Positions 7,849 through 12,580 of a stretch of 12,580 nt of DNA are shown here, piece after piece. Every line of letters begins with the position of its first letter. Position 1 is the first letter of the stretch. Both the position numbers and the translations under genes were made by a program. The DNA is from Candidatus Hydrogenedens terephthalaticus JGI OTU-1 (lineage in GTDB: Bacteria; Hydrogenedentota; Hydrogenedentia; Hydrogenedentales; Hydrogenedentaceae), in contig AWNW01000003.1 in NCBI GenBank assembly GCA_000493945.1, positions 1 to 12,580 of the forward strand. Reading direction: 5' to 3'. Below the pieces are notes generated by a model. That model was given only the letters and a program-made list of their open reading frames with translations, had not been told where the DNA came from and did no database searches.

Positions 7849-8878
7849 AACTTATTTCGTTAGAAATAAAGTATTCCATTTATTTCTTATTATTACATTG
7901 CTGGCATTGATTATTTGTGTCCAGTATCGAATCGCATCATTTTCAAAAGTTCAAAGTAAAGAATTGCTATATTTACCCAATGAAAAGTTATTGAGGTACT
8001 TTACCGCGGGATTGGACACAATCATTGCTAATTTTTTGTGGATACATTGTTTGTTATATGTAGGTGCTGAAATTCATGGGGATTTTTCTTTCGAGTGGTT
8101 AGAGAAAATGTTAAATGCAGTTGTTCAATTAGACCCTTATTTCAGGGAGGTATATCGTTTCGGTAGTGTCTTTTTATCTTCATTACGAGCAGATTCTGAT
8201 GCTGCTCTGAAATTACTCCATCGGGGTATTTACTATCGTCCAGAGACATGGGACTTACCATACGAAGCAGGTATGATATATCTCCTAAATAGAGGCAATG
8301 AACCTAATTCAAAAAAACTTGCCGGAATGTATCTTGCTATGAGTTCTGCGACGGGGAAAGCACCGCAATTTATAGTAGATTTGGCAGAAAAATTAAATCA
8401 CGAGCACGATTTAATAGAAATTGAGAGGGATATGTGGTCAAATTTATTAAAGAGTGAGGATAAGTTATTACGCGATTTAGCCGAAAGAAAATTGCTAATG
8501 GTGGAAATTAAACAAATCTGTCGTGAGTTAACATCCCGAGTGCAAAAATATAGAGAAACAAATAATAAATTGCCGGAAAAGTTAGAAGAAATAGGGCTGT
8601 CTTCGGATTCTATTCGCGACCCATTAGGTGGAAGGTTTTTTATATCACAATCAGGTAGGGTAGAGAATACTACAATTTTAGATGAACAGTTGGAACGGAA
8701 CAAACATTTATTGGAAAATGGAATAAAAGTGTATTTTGAACGATTTGGAACATATCCTCCCAGTCTTTCAGAGATATTAAATAGAAATGTTATGACTTTC
8801 TTACCCGAACATCCTTATGAAGATCGTGAATGGGATTATAATCCCGAAACAGGGACTCTAAGTGAGCGTCAAAAATAA
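7841..8878 (+). CDS. Membrane-anchored TPR-like protein with two C-terminal GspG-like modules, ABC exporter partner
   Basis: 345 residues. One N-terminal membrane helix (about 11-28) follows a basic start, so most of the protein should lie outside the inner membrane. Residues 40-160 (Leu-Pro after the anchor, then I-A-N-F-L-W, L-D-P-Y-F-R-E-V-Y and a Trp-Asp-Leu-Pro-Tyr-Glu-Ala-Gly repeat) look like helical TPR-type repeats; I recall similar proteins next to ABC-2 exporters in other diderm bacteria. Residues 223-276 and 287-342 are two copies of a module with the order helix, Tyr, G/N-x-x-P-x-x-L-x-E-I, Asp/His-Pro, short beta strands and a final Ser/Thr-Gly, reminiscent of the C-terminal part of GspG-type pseudopilins. 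AGAGGA (7832-7837) is the ribosome binding site but only 3 bases from the ATG. The overlap with the permease implies joint work. The exact role is unknown. Confidence 0.75.
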   Translation: MFKTYFVRNKVFHLFLIITLLALIICVQYRIASFSKVQSKELLYLPNEKLLRYFTAGLDTIIANFLWIHCLLYVGAEIHGDFSFEWLEKMLNAVVQLDPYFREVYRFGSVFLSSLRADSDAALKLLHRGIYYRPETWDLPYEAGMIYLLNRGNEPNSKKLAGMYLAMSSATGKAPQFIVDLAEKLNHEHDLIEIERDMWSNLLKSEDKLLRDLAERKLLMVEIKQICRELTSRVQKYRETNNKLPEKLEEIGLSSDSIRDPLGGRFFISQSGRVENTTILDEQLERNKHLLENGIKVYFERFGTYPPSLSEILNRNVMTFLPEHPYEDREWDYNPETGTLSERQK

Positions 8879-8879
8879 T

Positions 8880-8900
8880 TTTTAGATTTTTATTCTAAAA
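8880..8900. terminator. Weak hairpin between convergent genes
   Basis: TTTTAGA (8880-8886) and TCTAAAA (8894-8900) form a 7-bp stem with a 7-base T-rich loop. It covers the last codons of the minus-strand gene and the end of the plus-strand gene. Only one pair is G-C, so the hairpin is weak; it could act as a poor bidirectional terminator. Confidence 0.25.
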
Positions 8901-9813
8901 TACCTTCAGGGGACATTACGCAATTTTCAAGGTGTGTGTTTGCAGGAATAGAAACATTATTTAAAACTACACACTTTTTTAATGTGCAATTATCCCCAAT
9001 AATAACATTATCTCCAATCACCGTGTTATCCAAAGAACAGTTGTCCCCTAATTTGCAATTATTCCCAGTTATGTATGCTTTTCCCTGCCTCGCTAATTCA
9101 TAAATACAACATGTGATAAGGTCTTTAATATAAGTTAGATTTACATCCCATTCAATAACCGAAAGTGCTTTCACAGGATAACCAAAATCAATAAGAATTT
9201 GAATAGAGTCTGTTAGTTCATATTCATCTCTTAATGCAGTGCGTGGCGTTCGTCGAATACCTTCAAAAATCCGTTCATCAAACAAATAAATACCACATCC
9301 TTTCAAATTTGTCTGGGGATATTTGGGCTTCTCTATTACCTTCGTTACAAAACCGTCCTTAGAAGTATAAACACTAAAATTTTTCTTTATATTTTCAATA
9401 TTATCTTCTTCTTTTGTGGCTAATACGCAGGCACATTGATTCTGTAACATAACTTCACACATAAGGTTCAAGTGCGGAGCATGAAAAAATATATCCCCTA
9501 AAAGCAGAAAAAAAGGACCTTTAATATGAGGTTCTAATTGTCCGACCGCATGTGCCAATCCCAATCGTTTTTCTTGTTCTACATAACGAATATTAACACC
9601 CCAATTACTTCCATCTCCTAATGTTTGAATAATTCGATAGCCTAAATGCCCAATAACTACAATGAAATCTGTAACACCAAGGGCTTTCAATGCTTCAATC
9701 TGATAAACAATCAAAGGTTTATTCGCAATAGGGACAATCGGTTTGGGATTTTGTTCGCCGAAGGGTCCAAGCCGTGCTCCGTGTCCTGCGGCTAATATTA
9801 CTCCTTGATACAT
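8890..9813 (-). CDS. Sugar-1-phosphate nucleotidyltransferase (RmlA/GlmU-like) with left-handed beta-helix tail
   Basis: 307 residues. The N-terminal nucleotidyltransferase fold has the signature L-A-A-G-H-G-A-R-L (7-15) with P-K-P at 23-25. The usual Thr before Arg is Ala here. Also present are the metal-binding Asp107 in L-L-G-D, E-K-P at 161-163, an R-D-E-Y-E-L-T-D block (195-202), and E-W-D-V-N (221-225) in place of the usual W-x-D-x-G-T. From about 249 to 297 the sequence has I/L-G-D-N-type hexapeptide repeats that form a short left-handed beta-helix. The family joins NTP and a sugar 1-phosphate to make an NDP-sugar for cell-surface glycans; which nucleotide and sugar cannot be told. The tail is too short for a full GlmU acetyltransferase domain. 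GGAG (9822-9825), 8 bases before the ATG, supports the start. It is downstream of, and probably co-transcribed with, the secretion ATPase. Confidence 0.88.
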   Translation of the reverse strand: MYQGVILAAGHGARLGPFGEQNPKPIVPIANKPLIVYQIEALKALGVTDFIVVIGHLGYRIIQTLGDGSNWGVNIRYVEQEKRLGLAHAVGQLEPHIKGPFFLLLGDIFFHAPHLNLMCEVMLQNQCACVLATKEEDNIENIKKNFSVYTSKDGFVTKVIEKPKYPQTNLKGCGIYLFDERIFEGIRRTPRTALRDEYELTDSIQILIDFGYPVKALSVIEWDVNLTYIKDLITCCIYELARQGKAYITGNNCKLGDNCSLDNTVIGDNVIIGDNCTLKKCVVLNNVSIPANTHLENCVMSPEGILE

Positions 9814-9821
9814 AATTTCTT

Positions 9822-9825
9822 CTCC
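9822..9825 (-). promoter_or_regulatory. Shine-Dalgarno (GGAG) of the nucleotidyltransferase gene
   Basis: On the minus strand GGAGAAG lies 8 bases before the ATG whose first base is 9813. It fixes the start and shows this gene is translated on its own signal within the 28-base gap after the ATPase gene. Confidence 0.6.
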
Positions 9826-9841
9826 AATAATTTAAAGCAAT

Positions 9842-11110
9842 TTAATAAATATGGGAACCCGAAGGCAAAACGCGAATAAGTTCTTCAAGGGTAGTAATCC
9901 CTTTTCTTGCTTTTTTTAATCCATCTTCCGACATAGTTTCCATTCCTAAAGAAACCGCAAGATTGTGTAATTGTGAAGCGGTGGGATGTTTTAATACCAA
10001 TTCTTCTATTTCAGATGATACAGGTAACAATTCACCTATACATGCTCTCCCTCGATAACCAATATATTGACACATAGAACAACCCTTACTCTTAAAAAAT
10101 ACTTCTTCTTTATCGGATAAGTTAAAAAACGAGTAGGTAGAGATATGGGGTATATAAGTTTCTATACAATCAGGGCAATTAATTCGAATAAGCCGTTGTG
10201 CTAAAGTAGCAATTACTGAGGAAGCAACTAAATAGGGTTCTATTCCCATATCCAGCAATCGAATAAAAACACCCGCTGCTGTTCCACTATGTATAGTACT
10301 AATTACAAAATGTCCTGTAAGCCCTGCCTGAATTGCGATATGTGCTGTTTCATAATCGCGAATTTCTCCTACCATAATTACTTCCGGGTCTTGTCGTAGA
10401 ATGGAACGCAGGGCATTGGCAAATGTGAAGTCAACATGAGGATTGATTTGTATCTGTGAAATTTTATCCATAGAATATTCTACAGGGTCTTCAATGGTAA
10501 CAATATTAGGCAAGGAACGGTTTGATTGTATCATTTCCTGAATAATGGCATAGATAGTCGTGGTCTTACCACTACTACTGGGTCCTGTAAGTAAAAGTGT
10601 TCCTTGATTCCTTTTAATTAGTTCTTTGAGTTTTTCCTCAACATAAGGTTGAAAACCTAATACATCAAGGTGAAATAAATCCTGAGATTCTCCTAAAATG
10701 CGAATAACAACTTTTTCCCCTTTGATAGTAGGAACAATGGATACCCGTAAAGGACGTTGACAGGTAGTTTTATTGGAATCGATCCGACCATCCTGAGGAA
10801 CATCCTTCCGGTAAATGACAAGGTCAGATAGAATTTTTATTCGTGCTATAATTCGCGACTGATATTCTCGAGGAATAAGTGCAACCTGATGCAGCATTCC
10901 ATCAATACGATACCTTAATGCTAAATGCTCAGACCACGGTTCTAAATGTATATCGCTTGCCATGTGATAGGCGCCCTGACTGATGATGAAATCCACAAAT
11001 TCTGCAATCTGATTTTCATCATCATTTTCTATCGAAGATAACATATACCTTTGTAATTCACTCAAAGGAACGATTTTATTTTCCGAATTTTTTTCTATTT
11101 TTTTTCTCAT
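9842..11110 (-). CDS. GspE/PilB/PulE-type secretion or pilus assembly ATPase, short N-terminus
   Basis: I start the gene at the ATG at 11110 (422 residues), because AAGAGGG stands 8 bases upstream; an in-frame TTG at 11113 is less likely. Counting from the TTG, the N2 domain has A-S-D-I-H-L-E-P (52-59), and the catalytic domain has Walker A G-P-S-S-S-G-K-T-T (177-185; usually G-P-T-G-S-G-K-T), the Asp box T-I-E-D-P-V-E-Y (206-213), Walker B with M-V-G-E-I-R-D (247-253), the His box around His268 and His275, and a zinc site Cys313, Cys316, Cys345, Cys348. It is shorter than normal GspE/PilB (about 500-570 residues): the N-terminal N1/MshEN domain is missing. The family forms cytoplasmic hexamers that drive type II secretion or type IV pili. 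No pilin, GspF/PilC or secretin gene is in the window, so its partner machine is unknown. Confidence 0.9.
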   Translation of the reverse strand: MRKKIEKNSENKIVPLSELQRYMLSSIENDDENQIAEFVDFIISQGAYHMASDIHLEPWSEHLALRYRIDGMLHQVALIPREYQSRIIARIKILSDLVIYRKDVPQDGRIDSNKTTCQRPLRVSIVPTIKGEKVVIRILGESQDLFHLDVLGFQPYVEEKLKELIKRNQGTLLLTGPSSSGKTTTIYAIIQEMIQSNRSLPNIVTIEDPVEYSMDKISQIQINPHVDFTFANALRSILRQDPEVIMVGEIRDYETAHIAIQAGLTGHFVISTIHSGTAAGVFIRLLDMGIEPYLVASSVIATLAQRLIRINCPDCIETYIPHISTYSFFNLSDKEEVFFKSKGCSMCQYIGYRGRACIGELLPVSSEIEELVLKHPTASQLHNLAVSLGMETMSEDGLKKARKGITTLEELIRVLPSGSHIY

Positions 11111-11118
11111 CAATATAG

Positions 11119-11125
11119 CCCTCTT
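11119..11125 (-). promoter_or_regulatory. Shine-Dalgarno (AAGAGGG) of the GspE-like ATPase gene
   Basis: Read on the minus strand, AAGAGGG ends 8 bases before the ATG at 11110 and only 5 before the TTG at 11113. The spacing favours the ATG and so decides the start. Confidence 0.6.
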
Positions 11126-11126
11126 T

Positions 11127-11135
11127 TGGTATAAT
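11127..11135 (+). promoter_or_regulatory. Extended -10 promoter (TGGTATAAT) for the rightward TPR membrane locus
   Basis: TG-N-TATAAT is a perfect sigma-70-type extended -10 on the + strand inside the 80-base divergent gap. No good -35 is visible at 16-18 bases upstream, which extended -10 promoters tolerate. It would start transcription near 11142, leaving a leader of about 49 bases with AGGGG (11175-11179) before the ATG at 11191. The minus-strand ATPase gene must be driven from the same AT-rich gap, but I see only poor boxes for it. Confidence 0.45.
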
Positions 11136-11190
11136 ATAACAAAGTTGAATCGGGCAATGATAATAAATTTTATTAGGGGTTATAGGTTTT

Positions 11191-11475
11191 ATGAATATAT
11201 ACTACCCGCGTTTAGAGGAATTTATTCCCCTATTATGCTTTGTCCTTTTTCTTATCTTAACGGGGAAAGTGATAAAAAGTATTCTATTACAAAGAAAAGA
11301 ATTATCAAAATTTTCATTTATTCTCTTTGTATGGATTATGGTCATTACCTCGTATGTCTTATTTTCAGGATACTTATATGTGAATGCAGAACCCCCCCCG
11401 TCGTTTAATTATATTAGGTTGGTCTTTGCTTTTTTGGTTTATACCTATGTTTTACTATTCTTTTTTCTTTGTTAA
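11191..11475 (+). CDS. Small membrane protein ORF; probably the N-terminal part of a frameshifted TPR membrane protein
   Basis: 94 residues as read. Two membrane helices are seen at about 12-31 and 42-64. AGGGG (11175-11179, 11 bases away) and AGG (11184-11186, 4 bases away) precede the ATG, and the extended -10 promoter lies 56 bases upstream. The frame passes through eight C (11392-11399) and then overlaps the next ORF by 92 bases before stopping at 11475. If one C is removed, the frame continues from Glu67-Pro-Pro into Arg-Arg-Leu-Ile of the downstream ORF, giving a single 356-residue protein with three N-terminal membrane helices. I favour that reading, because 92-base overlaps between two membrane protein genes are rare and the shift point is a homopolymer. 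The post-shift tail here is hydrophobic as well, so a genuine small separate protein cannot be excluded. I do not recognise its family. Confidence 0.55.
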   Translation: MNIYYPRLEEFIPLLCFVLFLILTGKVIKSILLQRKELSKFSFILFVWIMVITSYVLFSGYLYVNAEPPPSFNYIRLVFAFLVYTYVLLFFFLC

Positions 11476-12262
11476 TGTTGTATCTTCCCAGATAGTAGAA
11501 CAAATCAGTCCTATAGGAGATAAAATTGGTGACCCATCTCCTTTTGCTAATGCAAGAAAATTAGCACTTATGGGAGATATAGATGGGGCTATTGCATTAT
11601 ATCGCAGTTATAAGAATAATCAGGTTGAGGCTCTTTTTGAAATATTTCGTTTATTAAAATCAAAAGAAAGACATGAAGAGGCTTTTCAAACTTTACAAGA
11701 GATTATTGATAACTACGAAGACCGAACATCCGCATGGATAGAAGCAAAATACTATCAGGCAAAGATAAAGTCCGCAATATTCAAAAAATATGATGAAGCC
11801 ATTCAATTATATAAACAAATTCTGAGAAAGAGACCTAAAACCCCTTTCCATACAATTGCAAGTGCTGAAATTGCCCGCTTACAAGCAATCTGTAAAACAG
11901 ATTCTTCTGCGGAGGAAAATTCAGATACAATGAATACCTCTACTGTAAAAAAAGAAACAGTTCAGAATCTTGAGGATTCGCATGTCCAACATTTTTCAAA
12001 AGGGGAGAAGAAAAGATATATTCTTGCCGTGGAAGATACTTTGCTTGGTGGCTATGTTCCTCCAGACCCTTTTTTCAAGGGGGATATTAAAAAAGTAATG
12101 AAAGATATGGAAGAAAGTGCAAAAGAACCCAAAAAGAAAAAAACAACTTCAAAAATAGACAAGAGAACTAACAACCGAAGTGCCAAACAAAAAGAGTTTG
12201 TAAAAAAACAGAATCCAAAGAAAGATACAAAACAAAAAGAGCAAAAAAAGAAAAAAACTTAA
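11384..12262 (+). CDS. TPR-like membrane protein with lysine-rich tail; probably the C-terminal part of the same split gene
   Basis: 292 residues from the ATG at 11384, which has only a distant AGGA (13 bases away). Residues 1-7 are basic, and 9-33 form a membrane helix rich in Phe, Trp and Tyr. Three helical-hairpin units resembling TPR follow at about 56-80, 81-114 and 117-154 (for example G-D-x-D-G-A-I-A-L-Y and Y-D-E-A-I-Q-L-Y-K-Q-I-L). A linker comes next, then L-G-G-Y-V-P-P-D-P-F-F (221-231). The final 45 or so residues are Lys-rich (runs of three to five Lys) and low in complexity. Such a tail could bind RNA, DNA or acidic polymers, but that is a guess. The gene probably begins at 11191 and is broken by the C run; as a stand-alone gene it would still make a plausible anchored protein. 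It ends 10 bases before the convergent gene's stop. The function is unknown; TPR suggests protein contacts. Confidence 0.65.
   Translation: MQNPPRRLIILGWSLLFWFIPMFYYSFFFVNVVSSQIVEQISPIGDKIGDPSPFANARKLALMGDIDGAIALYRSYKNNQVEALFEIFRLLKSKERHEEAFQTLQEIIDNYEDRTSAWIEAKYYQAKIKSAIFKKYDEAIQLYKQILRKRPKTPFHTIASAEIARLQAICKTDSSAEENSDTMNTSTVKKETVQNLEDSHVQHFSKGEKKRYILAVEDTLLGGYVPPDPFFKGDIKKVMKDMEESAKEPKKKKTTSKIDKRTNNRSAKQKEFVKKQNPKKDTKQKEQKKKKT
11392..11399 (+). repeat. Homopolymer of eight C at the frame switch
   Basis: It is the only long C or G run I noticed in this AT-rich window, and it sits exactly where two overlapping frames exchange. With seven C the two frames join (Glu-Pro-Pro-Arg-Arg-Leu); with eight they do not. 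Such tracts cause polymerase slippage in vivo and sequencing or assembly indels. Confidence 0.8.
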
Positions 12263-12269
12263 AAAGTTT
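12255..12269. terminator. Weak hairpin at a convergent gene junction
   Basis: AAACTT (12255-12260) and AAGTTT (12264-12269) form a 6-bp stem with a three-base loop over the stop codon of the TPR gene, just before the convergent gene's stop at 12273. It is flanked by A runs on the left and a mixed A/T stretch on the right. It is weak, with a single G-C pair. Confidence 0.2.
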
Positions 12270-12272
12270 GAT

Positions 12273-12580
12273 TTATTTAATAAACCCGTAATAAACACCC
12301 ATCCAATAGGGAAGTAAAAAGAAAGTACCTTCTTCTTCAACTACACCATCTCTGCCTGAGCAACTGCTGAGAGAAAATGGGTCATTGTCGTTACGAATAT
12401 GAGGACTTTCTTGTATGGGTATTGCATATCCATCTACTCGCCATCCACGAACTTTTTCGGGATGTTTATCTGCGTCTAAAATGATGTCAAGCCTGTGTGT
12501 ATTGTCCATGCAATAGAATAGTAGGTCTAATGGGATGCCTTTCAATGTTTCTAATGCATGTTCCAAAGCAATCGGATTGG
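12273..12580 (-). CDS. Unrecognised protein, C-terminal 101 residues (5' partial)
   Basis: The frame is open to the right edge, so the start lies beyond the window; an in-frame TTG at 12566 is internal. The visible part has a distinctive composition: Leu-Lys-Gly-Ile-Pro-Leu-Asp, then Asn-Thr-His-Arg-Leu-Asp, a Gly-Trp-Arg-Val-Asp-Gly-Tyr stretch, a Pro-Phe-Ser-Leu-Ser-Ser-Cys-Ser-Gly-Arg-Asp-Gly segment and a near-terminal Leu-Leu-Pro-Tyr-Trp-Met-Gly-Val-Tyr-Tyr-Gly. The many Trp, Tyr, Asp and His residues suggest the end of an enzyme domain, possibly carbohydrate-active, rather than a shadow frame, but I cannot name the family. It converges with the TPR gene at a 10-base gap. Confidence 0.6.
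   Translation of the reverse strand, partial: NPIALEHALETLKGIPLDLLFYCMDNTHRLDIILDADKHPEKVRGWRVDGYAIPIQESPHIRNDNDPFSLSSCSGRDGVVEEEGTFFLLPYWMGVYYGFIK

Noticed and set aside
9076..9144. Hexapeptide tail of the nucleotidyltransferase as a GlmU acetyltransferase domain
   Set aside because: Only about 50 residues of repeats are present, far shorter than the GlmU C-terminal domain, so a bifunctional GlmU call is not justified.
11111..11113. TTG at 11113 as the start of the GspE-like ATPase
   Set aside because: The ATG directly after it (first base 11110) has the better spacing (8 bases) from AAGAGGG.
11145..11408. 87-codon + strand ORF starting with TTG
   Set aside because: It starts at a TTG with no ribosome site and overlaps the better supported frame at 11191; it looks like a shadow of that gene.
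12149..12340. 63-codon minus-strand ORF rich in Phe and Leu
   Set aside because: It is the antisense shadow of the A-rich lysine tail of the TPR protein and overlaps the convergent gene.

Overview
The window is AT-rich bacterial DNA with tightly packed genes and no RNA genes, insertion sequences or CRISPR arrays that I can see. A LysM-bearing murein hydrolase of the MltD type and a PEBP-family protein with an export-like N-terminus point to a cell with a peptidoglycan wall, most likely Gram-negative. The mixture (GH38 alpha-mannosidase, orphan GspE/PilB-like ATPase, ABC-2 exporter with a TPR partner) would suit an uncultured lineage of the Hydrogenedentota/PVC/FCB kind. That placement is a guess from gene content, not something the sequence proves.

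Left part, all on +: the 3' end of an MltD-like lytic transglycosylase with seven LysM repeats (its start lies outside the window), then a PEBP/YbhB-family protein with two credible starts. From 2488 to 8878 a compact five-gene run follows: GH38 alpha-mannosidase, a PsiE-family membrane protein, an ABC ATPase, its ABC-2 permease, and a membrane-anchored TPR-like protein ending in two GspG-like modules. Gaps are 15, 18 and 3 bases and then an 8-base overlap, so it is probably one transcript. The last three genes look like one export or membrane-remodelling module.

Middle part, on -: a sugar-1-phosphate nucleotidyltransferase with a left-handed beta-helix tail lies 28 bases downstream of a short GspE/PilB-type secretion ATPase. 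Both have good ribosome binding sites and are probably co-transcribed. They converge with the ABC run at about 8880.

Right part: divergent from the ATPase is a locus on + with an extended -10 promoter. It encodes membrane segments, TPR-like helices and a very lysine-rich tail, but is split into two overlapping frames exactly at a run of eight C. Seven C would give one continuous 356-residue protein. This is the most striking signal in the window: assembly error, real frameshift or phase-variable switch. Last, a gene on - enters from beyond the right edge; only its C-terminal 101 residues are visible and I do not recognise it.
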